Source of the DNA: a virus
Virus record (IMG/VR): IMGVR_UViG_3300044998_001094
Location: 1 to 49,531 of that record
Reading direction: 5' to 3' (one strand)
Length of the DNA stretch: 49,531 nt
How positions within the stretch are numbered: position 1 is the first letter of the stretch; every line of letters begins with the position of its first letter. The notes below the pieces were generated by a model, which was not told where the DNA came from, searched no databases, and saw only the letters and a list, made by a program, of their open reading frames with translations. Of this stretch, positions 1 to 5,198 are shown one piece after another. A program made the position numbers and the translations under genes.

Positions 1-52
1 TGAACCCTCCCACAAGGAAGGGGTCATGGTTGTTTTGTTTCGTGGTTTGCAT
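1..52 (-). CDS. First 17 codons of an early 77-residue protein, cut by the window edge
   Basis: These codons duplicate the start of the gene that is complete at 49106-49339. The ATG is at 50-52 (complement), preceded by the purine-rich ribosome site AAAGGAAAACC. It is a partial copy created by the terminal overlap, not a second gene. Confidence 0.8.
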   Translation of the reverse strand, partial: MQTTKQNNHDPFLVGGF

Positions 53-91
53 GGTTTTCCTTTACGTTTCGCCCGGCTGGATTGCCCAAGC

Positions 92-141
92 GTGAGCGAG
101 TGACCGCTCACCTAGCCGGCCACATGAAGGTTGCGGCCGGC
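92..141 (-). promoter_or_regulatory. Double-hairpin leader element, copy A
   Basis: Read on the minus strand, the first hairpin has a 7-bp GCCGGCC/GGCCGGC stem (135-141 with 115-121). Its loop carries the conserved 11-mer CAACCTTCATG (123-133). The second hairpin is GTGAGCG, a 6-nt loop, then CGCTCAC (105-111 with 92-98). The ATG inside the motif opens a five-codon frame (MWPAR, 108-125) whose TGA falls at the edge of the second hairpin. The element lies 72 bp upstream of the 77-residue gene start at position 52. Five other loci share the motif. Confidence 0.75.
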
Positions 142-160
142 ACGGTGAAAGCGCCCGGTT

Positions 161-349
161 TTAGTGTTGCCCAGAGCGGGCCATTTCCAGCCGGCGGAGC
201 GTTTCCGCCATAACGTCTATGACGTATGGGTTTTGAATCGGGTCAAGTGGGTCAGGGTAGATGCAGAACCCGACCCCGTCCGATGTTTCCCAAAGGTCTT
301 TTTCGGATTCGTCGTCCGAGTCTGGAAAGACGCGGAAGCGCCCCGCCAC
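161..349 (-). CDS. Possibly decayed paralogue of the 143-residue protein at 895-1326
   Basis: From a GTG at 349 this frame gives 62 residues. The last 50 or so nearly match the C-terminus of the neighbouring gene at 895-1326; the stretch from GVGFCIYPDP to MAETLRRL is identical. Similarity continues upstream of the GTG (EEYQRAIDRYGC resembles EEIIRAIELNGC), and the frame stays open back to the TGA at 479-481. I found no ATG, GTG or TTG in that extension, although a GGGAGGGG tract lies there. The gene is therefore either a truncated duplicate or uses an unusual start. Function is unknown. Confidence 0.55.
   Translation of the reverse strand: MAGRFRVFPDSDDESEKDLWETSDGVGFCIYPDPLDPIQNPYVIDVMAETLRRLEMARSGQH
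187..280. repeat. Segmental duplication, unit 1 (pair at 924-1017)
   Basis: Bases 187-280 match 924-1017 with only two differences at an offset of 737 bp. The repeat covers the 3' ends of two paralogous minus-strand genes. Because both copies are followed by a hairpin leader element, the duplicated block was probably gene end plus leader. The right end of the window stops inside this repeat. Confidence 0.85.
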
Positions 350-441
350 AACGTGGCAGCCGTAGCGGTCAATCGCGCGCTGGTATTCCTCGCCGAGCCG
401 GCGGCCGCGTGGCCGCCAGTTGGTTGTCGGTTGTGTTAGTT

Positions 442-473
442 TCCCCTCCCGCCCGCCGGGGACCGGGAGGGGA
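442..473 (-). terminator. GC-rich hairpin after the 76-residue gene
   Basis: A perfect 10-bp stem (442-451 with 464-473) with a 12-nt loop lies just downstream, on the minus strand, of the stop at 479. There is no U-run, so it may be an RNA stability or processing hairpin rather than a classical intrinsic terminator. Confidence 0.45.
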
Positions 474-478
474 GGCGT

Positions 479-709
479 TCATTTCCTCAACAGCCGCCGG
501 GTTTGCCGCCGGACTTCGCGCGCCGCGCGGAGGATTGAGGCGGCGCCGGGCCTGTCTATTCGGACCGCGGGGTGGATGCTTTCGTGTTTTGCAAGCGTCG
601 GGTTTGTCTTCGGGCCAAATGTGCAAAGCGTATATGTCTCGCCGCTTATCGCCCTAAAGGTATATGCGGCCGCTCCTCCTGTTTCGTAACGAACCTTAAT
701 GTCGCTCAT
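479..709 (-). CDS. Hypothetical early protein, 76 residues
   Basis: The frame begins MSDIKVRYETGG and ends with an Arg-rich segment (REVRRQTRRLLRK). I do not recognise a family. The protein is short, basic at the C-terminus and has no membrane segment. Upstream lies the three-hairpin leader element at 776-860. A GGAAGGGGG tract sits about 12 nt before the ATG, a looser spacing than in neighbouring genes, so the start is less certain than the stop. Confidence 0.6.
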   Translation of the reverse strand: MSDIKVRYETGGAAAYTFRAISGETYTLCTFGPKTNPTLAKHESIHPAVRIDRPGAASILRAAREVRRQTRRLLRK

Positions 710-775
710 GCGCTCTTGCGCCCCCTTCCGGCGCTTGGCGGCGTTTCGGCCCCGCGTGCCGTGTCCGTTAGGTGC

Positions 776-860
776 TCCCTCCCCGCTGGACAGGGCGGGG
801 AGGGAAGGGAGTGAGCGTTTAGCCGCTCACCTAGCCGGACGCATGAAGGTTGCGTCCGGC
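776..860 (-). promoter_or_regulatory. Triple-hairpin leader element, copy B
   Basis: On the minus strand, hairpin 1 has a perfect 8-bp stem (853-860 with 834-841) and its loop is exactly the 11-mer CAACCTTCATG (842-852). Hairpin 2 is GTGAGCG with CGCTCAC (824-830 with 811-817). Hairpin 3 is an 11-bp GC-rich stem (776-786 with 795-805). The motif ATG opens a five-codon frame (MRPAR, stop at 827-829). Compared with copy A the first stem has changed on both sides (GGCC to GGACG with CGTCC), so pairing is kept. It lies between the genes at 895-1326 and 479-709. Confidence 0.78.
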
Positions 861-894
861 ACGGTGAAGGGAGCCACCTTCAATCCAAGGTGCT

Positions 895-1326
895 TTAATC
901 GGCGTTGTCAGAGCGGGCGTTGTCCAGCCGGCGGAGCGTTTCCGCCATTACGTCTATGACGTATGGGTTTTGAATCGGGTCAAGTGGGTCAGGGTAGATG
1001 CAGAACCCCACCCCGTCTGCCGTTTCCCAGAGTTCGCTCCGGCGGTCGTCCTCGGGAACATCCGGGAAAACCCGGAAGCTACCGGAAACGCAGTAGCAGC
1101 CATTAAGTTCAATGGCCCGGATGATTTCCTCTTTTTCCTTCTCGGTGTCCGGTTCGCCGTAAACCCGGAAATAGTCCTCTTGCTCCCATTCCGCCGTCAG
1201 CCTGACGTTGCCGGCGGATTCCTCCTCCTCGAACTCGACCACCGTCTTTGCTGCCCAAAGGGCGCTTTGGGCGCGCCAACCGGCCGCCCGGAATTCCTTG
1301 TATTTCCTGACGATTTTCTTGTTCAT
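895..1326 (-). CDS. Hypothetical early protein, 143 residues
   Basis: The start at 1326 is chosen because CGAAAGGAACCAC directly precedes the ATG, matching the ribosome site of most early genes here. The protein begins MNKKIVRKYKEF, has an acidic middle (EFEEEESAG, EKEKEE) and ends in a module, from FRVFPD to the C-terminus, that is nearly duplicated in the frame at 161-349. No known domain is recognised. The downstream intergenic region carries leader copy B. Confidence 0.8.
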   Translation of the reverse strand: MNKKIVRKYKEFRAAGWRAQSALWAAKTVVEFEEEESAGNVRLTAEWEQEDYFRVYGEPDTEKEKEEIIRAIELNGCYCVSGSFRVFPDVPEDDRRSELWETADGVGFCIYPDPLDPIQNPYVIDVMAETLRRLDNARSDNAD

Positions 1327-1362
1327 GTGGTTCCTTTCGTGTTTTCCACGGCTCACCATGAG

Positions 1363-1407
1363 CCGGGAGAGGGCGGCGAAAATCGCGTTCCGCCGCCGTG
1401 CTCCCGG
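1363..1407 (-). terminator. Nested GC-rich hairpin between two early genes
   Basis: Outer stem CCGGGAG/CTCCCGG (1363-1369 with 1401-1407) encloses an inner GGCGGCG/CGCCGCC stem (1372-1378 with 1391-1397). It starts two bases past the stop of the 58-residue gene at 1409. No U-run follows, so termination is an inference; an mRNA-stabilising or processing structure is equally possible. Confidence 0.45.
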
Positions 1408-1408
1408 T

Positions 1409-1585
1409 TCAATGCGCCATAGCCTGCCGGTAGCATTCAAACCGCCCCGGCTCAGGCGTCCGGAACAGGGATACCCCCCAACGCCCCAGCCTCAGCGTGT
1501 ACCGCACCGCGTAACGGTGCCGCACACGCTCCAGCCGAAACGCGCGCCCCGGCCATTTTTCGGCCACCAAGAGGAGATTGCTCAT
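1409..1585 (-). CDS. Small basic protein, 58 residues
   Basis: The ATG at 1585 overlaps the TGA of the upstream 35-residue gene (ATGA), the coupling seen at many junctions in this genome. The frame starts MSNLLLVAEKWPGRAFRLER, has many Arg and aromatic residues (RYAVRYTLRLGRWG) and ends QAMAH. A structured hairpin follows immediately. Its short length makes it easy to miss. No family is recognised. Confidence 0.6.
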   Translation of the reverse strand: MSNLLLVAEKWPGRAFRLERVRHRYAVRYTLRLGRWGVSLFRTPEPGRFECYRQAMAH

Positions 1586-1689
1586 TTCAGCCCCACAAGT
1601 TCAAGTTGACCAACGGCCGCCGACGCCGCCGCCTTTTTCCCACCCTTGCCCTTGGTCAAAAAGGCAAACTCCAATTGCTTGATGTTCAT
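1582..1689 (-). CDS. Small lysine-rich peptide, 35 residues
   Basis: CGAAAGGAACGAA before the ATG at 1689 is a strong match to the early-gene ribosome site. The peptide begins MNIKQLEFAFLTKGKGGKK, has an Ala-rich centre and ends ELVGLK. It is the first leftward gene after the control region and is translationally coupled to the 58-residue gene. Function is unknown. Confidence 0.6.
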   Translation of the reverse strand: MNIKQLEFAFLTKGKGGKKAAASAAVGQLELVGLK

Positions 1690-1728
1690 TTCGTTCCTTT
1701 CGTGTTGCGCCCAGCAGGATTGCCAGAC

Positions 1729-1770
1729 GCGAGCGGCTGACCGCTCACCCACCCAATCCCATGAAGGTTG
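1729..1770 (-). promoter_or_regulatory. Leader element, copy C
   Basis: The motif CAACCTTCATG is at 1760-1770 (complement). It is followed on the minus strand by an 8-bp hairpin, GTGAGCGG / TCAG / CCGCTCGC (1741-1748 with 1729-1736). One pair is a G-U wobble only if the minus strand is transcribed, which supports a minus-strand RNA role. The ATG opens a five-codon frame (MGLGG, stop at 1745-1747). Around it, GGATTGCC and flanking bases at 1706-1760 resemble the region next to copy A. It lies 72 bp upstream of the gene starting at 1689. Confidence 0.7.
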
Positions 1771-1802
1771 ACCACCAAAGCCCCACCGCTTAAACTCCAC
1801 CC

Positions 1803-2126
1803 ATGCCCAGAATCGCCCAAACCACCAAAGACGCCATCGCCCAATCCATTATTGCCCGCAACCTTGCCGCAAAACAGTTAGAGATTCTAAGCGAAACGCT
1901 GGAAAAACGACCCCCCAACGACCCTCAAGCCTTGCGTGAGCTTTCATCCGCAATTCATTCGGCCGCAAAGGCTTTTGACATCGCTTGCGAACGCATCCGC
2001 ATCCTCAAAGGTGTTCCGTTGCCCGGCTCGAAGAAGCACGAGCCGAGGCGAAACAAGCGCCCCGGGGAAACCATCGCCTTCCCTGTCCTTCCCCAGTCCG
2101 AGCCGGAGTCAGCCGGCAACGCCTGA
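1803..2126 (+). CDS. Hypothetical helical protein, 107 residues
   Basis: This is the only rightward gene in the left control region. It starts MPRIAQTTKDAIAQSIIARN, is predicted mostly helical to about residue 70 and has a basic, proline-rich tail (GSKKHEPRRNKR). No Shine-Dalgarno site is visible. A basic tail on a helical body could suit DNA binding, and the small terminase subunit is not assigned elsewhere, so this is a weak candidate for it. A 10-bp hairpin at 2350-2377 may end its transcript. Confidence 0.6.
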   Translation: MPRIAQTTKDAIAQSIIARNLAAKQLEILSETLEKRPPNDPQALRELSSAIHSAAKAFDIACERIRILKGVPLPGSKKHEPRRNKRPGETIAFPVLPQSEPESAGNA

Positions 2127-2252
2127 ATCCCCGGGGAAAAACAAGACCCAACCCCAACTTCCAGACCGTCCCCACACCCCCGGGGAGTGCATCGGCTTTT
2201 ACGGACACGGGTCAAAATAAGGAGGCTCCATTTTATCCGCGCTGAAATTTTC

Positions 2253-2308
2253 CCGTGTTTTGGGTTTCCGTGTTTTGGGTGGGGTGTGGTGTGGGGTTGT
2301 GTATTGGG
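2253..2308 (+). repeat. GT-rich tract with 13-bp repeat and possible G-quadruplex
   Basis: CCGTGTTTTGGGT occurs at 2253-2265 and 2268-2280. The following sequence has four G-runs of three or more (2277-2308) with loops of 1, 8 and 9 nt, which could form a weak G-quadruplex on the plus strand. Such strand-biased tracts are common near origins, but that is inference. Confidence 0.5.
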
Positions 2309-2349
2309 TGCTGTGGTGATTGGACGGTGTTGGTGCGTAAGTCCGCCAT

Positions 2350-2377
2350 AAGAAACTCGTGTGGTGGCGAGTTTCTT
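2350..2377. terminator. Perfect 10-bp hairpin, possible terminator of the rightward gene
   Basis: AAGAAACTCG pairs with CGAGTTTCTT around an 8-nt loop. On the plus strand the stem runs into TTTGGGTATTT, a weak U-rich tail. It would suit termination of the transcript from 1803-2126. Confidence 0.45.
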
Positions 2378-2715
2378 TGGGTATTTAACGTTGGTCTTGA
2401 GGTAGCCAGTGACGCGGATAACTGCCGTTGCGGGGTGGCCGTTGGTGTTAGCCTTTGGCCGCCATTTCGGGAGCAGTGTTGCTATGGCCTGCTTGGCGCG
2501 GCGAATTTGCTTGGCGTATGGGCAGGTCCCGCAAGGCCGCCGGCGGGTATCATTGCATCTCCCCGCGCGCTGCTCGGCGGTCTCTGACGTGTTTTTTCAC
2601 CCCCGTTACCGGGGGCCGAGGCGGGATTGATTACCCCCTCATCACCCGGAGGATTCGACAACCGGATGGGCGTTTGACATCTCAAGGAACGTCACCGGGT
2701 ACTTCTGCCCCGGTG

Positions 2716-2750
2716 AAAGGTGCTTCGGTTAAAAAAGGTGCTTCGGTTAA
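2716..2750. repeat. Tandem 17-bp repeat, possible operator pair
   Basis: AAAGGTGCTTCGGTTAA occurs at 2716-2732 and 2734-2750, a period of 18 bp. The pair lies immediately downstream of the -10 of the leftward promoter candidate, where a repressor would block transcription. Two HTH proteins are encoded at 7219-7479 and 10305-10640. Confidence 0.55.
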
Positions 2751-2757
2751 CGTACGA

Positions 2758-2787
2758 CTGATAAATCTTGGTCCGGGTCGGTGTCAA
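2758..2787 (-). promoter_or_regulatory. Leftward sigma70-type promoter candidate
   Basis: On the minus strand a perfect TTGACA (2782-2787) is followed after 18 bp by TATCAG (2758-2763), four of six matches to the -10 consensus. It points towards the early genes that start at 1689 and continue leftwards across the junction. It would also run antisense to the gene at 1803-2126. Only the motif match supports it. Confidence 0.4.
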
Positions 2788-2817
2788 GCGGTTTCCCGGG
2801 GCTTACCCTTTGAATTT

Positions 2818-2991
2818 TCACCCTTTGAATTTATGGCTCCAGCGGGCGATGCGGATGTTTTCGCTGAGTTTTCTGGCGGCCATGCGGATTTTCCAGCCCT
2901 TGGGACTGCGTTTCCTGCGGTAAAGCGGATTGCGCTTCATCGCCCGCAACCGCGCCCGCGCCGACATCAAACTGGTGTGTATCACCGACAT
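2818..2991 (-). CDS. Small highly basic protein, 57 residues
   Basis: The ATG at 2991 follows GAAAGGCTGTC, a good ribosome site. The frame begins MSVIHTSLMSARARLRAMKR and is rich in Arg and Lys throughout (RRKRSPKGWKIRMAARK), ending HKFKG. Such charge suggests nucleic-acid binding. It is the last gene of the leftward glycan/scaffold block, 41 bp after the scaffold stop. Family is not recognised, and the short length lowers certainty. Confidence 0.55.
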   Translation of the reverse strand: MSVIHTSLMSARARLRAMKRNPLYRRKRSPKGWKIRMAARKLSENIRIARWSHKFKG

Positions 2992-3032
2992 GACAGCCTT
3001 TCAATTCAAAGGGGGTTCGACAAAAGGGGGTT

Positions 3033-4397
3033 TTAATCCAAGGCTTTTTTGAGTTCCGCCTTCAGGTCCAGCACCGGGTCCGCGCCGTCGTCCACGCCGG
3101 AACCGCAATCGCCACGCCGGCCGCCACCCGTCGGACCCGACCCGCGCAACTCCGCCAGCGCCGCCTCCAACTCCTGCACCCGCCGCGTCAACAACGCCGC
3201 CTTGCGCGCCATCCTCGGAAACGCCGCCGCCCGGTTCCGCACCTGCGCGTGCAACAACACCCGCTGCTGCGGCGTCAATGCCGCGTTCCGGTCAAACATC
3301 ACGTCCACCAGCTTGTAGCCGTCCTCCAACAACCGGTTCCCCTCCTCGTCCTCCGGGTCCGGCGCAAACCACTCCGGCCGCTTCGCCCGCAAATCCTCGT
3401 TCGCCCTGCGCCACATCGCATCCACCGCCTCCCGCTGCTGCGCCAGCCGCGCCGCCTCCTCCCGCTCCCGCTGCTCCCACGACGCCCGCTCCTGCCGCTC
3501 CGCCGCCACCCGCACCCGCTCCAACCGCTGCAACTCGTTCAAGTGCGAAATCACCAGCGGAGCCTGCTCCTCCCCAAACAAACGCCGCACCTCCATCAAC
3601 GCCCGCCCCTTGGGCAAACGATACAACGCCACAAAATCATCCCACGTCGCCTGCCGCTCCCCCGCCTCGTCGTCCATCACCACCAACTGCTCAATGTCCG
3701 ACCGCGCAAACTCCGCCGCCTCGTTGAACGGCTTGTGATACTTCTCCACAAACTCCGGCGAAAACTCCCGGCGCGCCGCCCGTAACTCGCTCTGCGCCGC
3801 CCGCAACTCCTCCTCCGCCTTCGCCAGCTTCTCCGCCAGCACCGTCGTGTCCTTCCCCCGCGCCTCCGCCTCCGCCAGCTTGCGCTCATACTCCGCCACC
3901 CGCGCCATCGCCTCGTCCCGCTCCGCCTTCGTCCGCTCATAACTCTCCCGCAACTCCTTGGGCGTCCAACCACCACGCCCACCCTCACCACCACGACCAG
4001 AACCCTTGCCCGCCGACAACCTGTCCCCAGCACCCTCCCCGGAAGATTTGTCCGAGGAAGGTTTGTCCGGGGAAGGTTTGTCTGAGGAGGATTTATCCCC
4101 CTTGTCCACGGCGGATTTTTCCCCGGAAACCTTGTCCCCTTTATCCCCCGCCCCGCCAAACTCACGCTCCAACCCGCCGGTCAAACGCGCGTCCAAAGCG
4201 TCAAAATCCAAATCCACACCCCCACCGGAATCCACGGAACGAACATCCCCGGAACGAACATCCCCGGACGTGGACTGCGACGCATCCCCCGGCCCACCAG
4301 CCCCGGCACCACCGCCGGAAGAACCCACGGCATTCTCAGCCGCCACTCCGCCAGACGCCACTCCAGAACCATCCGTGCTCATGTTTTTTTTGCTCAT
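3033..4397 (-). CDS. Scaffold-like capsid assembly protein, 454 residues
   Basis: The N-terminal third is low-complexity Ser/Gly/Asp/Lys with repeated DKPSSDKSS-like units. A long charged coiled coil follows (ERDEAMARVAEYERKLAEAE onwards), then a conserved-looking SPEFVEKYHKPFNEA segment and a Lys-rich end (LKAELKKALD). This disordered, coiled and basic layout is typical of phage scaffolding proteins, which hold the capsid shell during assembly and are then lost. It is far from the capsid gene and on the other strand, which is unusual. Start at 4397 is preferred over an upstream TTG; two 13-bp AT-rich repeats lie just upstream. An internal virion protein is the alternative. Confidence 0.65.
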   Translation of the reverse strand: MSKKNMSTDGSGVASGGVAAENAVGSSGGGAGAGGPGDASQSTSGDVRSGDVRSVDSGGGVDLDFDALDARLTGGLEREFGGAGDKGDKVSGEKSAVDKGDKSSSDKPSPDKPSSDKSSGEGAGDRLSAGKGSGRGGEGGRGGWTPKELRESYERTKAERDEAMARVAEYERKLAEAEARGKDTTVLAEKLAKAEEELRAAQSELRAARREFSPEFVEKYHKPFNEAAEFARSDIEQLVVMDDEAGERQATWDDFVALYRLPKGRALMEVRRLFGEEQAPLVISHLNELQRLERVRVAAERQERASWEQREREEAARLAQQREAVDAMWRRANEDLRAKRPEWFAPDPEDEEGNRLLEDGYKLVDVMFDRNAALTPQQRVLLHAQVRNRAAAFPRMARKAALLTRRVQELEAALAELRGSGPTGGGRRGDCGSGVDDGADPVLDLKAELKKALD

Positions 4398-4404
4398 AAT
4401 CAAA

Positions 4405-4430
4405 TCTTTATCTCAAATCTTTATCTCAAA
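4405..4430. repeat. Tandem 13-bp AT-rich repeat upstream of the scaffold gene
   Basis: TCTTTATCTCAAA occurs twice in tandem (4405-4417, 4418-4430), 8 bp before the scaffold start. It is strikingly AT-rich for this genome. As mRNA it repeats UUUGAGAUAAAGA, which could serve as a ribosome-loading or regulatory site. Confidence 0.6.
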
Positions 4431-4454
4431 GTTCCACCCTCCACACCTCAATCA

Positions 4455-4763
4455 TCAAGACCCACCGGCCCCACCGGCCCCACCGGCCCCACCGGGGGCG
4501 GATTCCCCACGGCCCGGCAGGGAATGATGCAGGCCCGGATTCAAAGCATGCCACCGGTCATCCTCCGGCGTCGTCATCCCCAACAACGCCGACTCATACA
4601 ACAACGCCCCACGCTGCGCCTCCGGCGTCAACCCCGGCGACTCCATCACCTGCGCCCGCACCATGCACAAACACCGCAAAAACCACTCCGCCCCCACCAC
4701 CACCGACAGACGCGAACGCAACTCGTCGTCCTTGAACAGCAAATTCTTGGGACCCGGTTTCAT
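4455..4763 (-). CDS. Hypothetical protein, 102 residues, Gly/Ala-rich tail
   Basis: The protein begins MKPGPKNLLFKDDELRSRLS, has a helical body and a tail of repeated GGA encoded by a 9-bp tandem repeat (about 4461-4497). It lies between the glycosyltransferase block and the scaffold gene, 57 bp before the latter. Its position next to a scaffold-like gene suggests a small virion or assembly protein, but no family is recognised. Confidence 0.7.
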   Translation of the reverse strand: MKPGPKNLLFKDDELRSRLSVVVGAEWFLRCLCMVRAQVMESPGLTPEAQRGALLYESALLGMTTPEDDRWHALNPGLHHSLPGRGESAPGGAGGAGGAGGS

Positions 4764-4831
4764 AAAATCGTGTGCCGCAAAATAAACATGCCACCAGCCC
4801 GACGGCCAGAAAAATCATACCGCCGCCTCAT
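4760..4831 (-). CDS. Possible 23-residue peptide
   Basis: A short frame from 4831 (MRRRYDFSGRRAGG onwards) ends at a TGA that overlaps the ATG of the 102-residue gene, and it bridges an otherwise empty 77-bp gap. Three ATGAGGCGGC-like repeats lie around its start. The overlap is the only support. Confidence 0.25.
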   Translation of the reverse strand: MRRRYDFSGRRAGGMFILRHTIL

Positions 4832-4840
4832 CCCGCCGCC

Positions 4841-5158
4841 TCATGCCGCCGCCTCATGCCGCCGCAACATCCGCCCGCCGCGCGCCCAATACTCCACCCG
4901 CAACCCCAGCGGCTCCAGCATCCGGTGCGGCTTCACCCCGCCCCAGCCCGGCTCCCCCTCCCGCACCCGCAACGCCTCCCGCAACAACGGCAACACCCGC
5001 GCCCCGCCATACACCACAAAACGACCACCCCCGCCACCCTCCTCCCGCATCCGCTCCATCAACGAGTTGACCACCAGCCCCGCCGAGGCCGCCGCCGCAC
5101 CCTCACCAAGCTCAAACAGGTCCTCGCCAAAAAAATGCAACGCCACCATCCGCCTCAC
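4841..5158 (-). CDS. Hypothetical protein, about 105 residues
   Basis: A GTG at 5158 follows GGGGAGGATTTT, a good ribosome site; an ATG at 5149 is the alternative. The frame reads RRMVALHFFGEDLFELGEG, then an Ala-rich helix, a Gly-rich turn and an Arg-rich C-terminus. It follows the GT2 gene by 40 bp in the same operon. No known family is recognised. Confidence 0.6.
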   Translation of the reverse strand: MRRMVALHFFGEDLFELGEGAAAASAGLVVNSLMERMREEGGGGGRFVVYGGARVLPLLREALRVREGEPGWGGVKPHRMLEPLGLRVEYWARGGRMLRRHEAAA

Positions 5159-5198
5159 AAAATCCTCCCCGCCACCAAGACGCCACCTGTTTCCATGC

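Larger units (their letters stand above)
1..244. repeat. Left copy of the contig-terminal direct repeat
   Basis: Bases 1-244 recur at 49288-49531 with a single difference (A at 128, G at 49415). This is what an assembler leaves when a circular or circularly permuted genome is written out linearly, so minus-strand genes at the right edge run on into those at the left edge. A true terminal redundancy would look the same in one sequence. Confidence 0.9.
2127..2817. other. Control region without a convincing gene
   Basis: About 690 bp hold repeats and hairpins rather than a gene. They include a GT-rich tract with 13-bp repeats (2253-2280), a 10-bp hairpin (2350-2377), a CCCCCG/CGGGGG hairpin near 2600, a CACCGGG/CCCGGTG hairpin near 2693-2715, tandem 17-bp repeats (2716-2750) and a leftward promoter candidate (2758-2787). 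Reading frames here lack starts or ribosome sites. It could hold the early promoter, an origin or a packaging site; none is proven. Confidence 0.6.

Noticed and set aside
2216-2608. Open minus-strand frame with protein-like stretches (CGTCPYAKQIRRAKQ)
   Set aside because: No ATG, GTG or TTG start exists in its upstream half and it contains a perfect 10-bp hairpin, so it is more likely non-coding; it might be a remnant.
2590-2620. CCCCCG/CGGGGG hairpin as an intrinsic terminator
   Set aside because: The T-run is on the 5' side of the stem in the plus strand and does not follow it on either strand.
2455-3036. 193-codon plus-strand frame in the control region
   Set aside because: It runs across hairpins and tandem repeats, has no ribosome site and overlaps the better-supported basic gene at 2818-2991.
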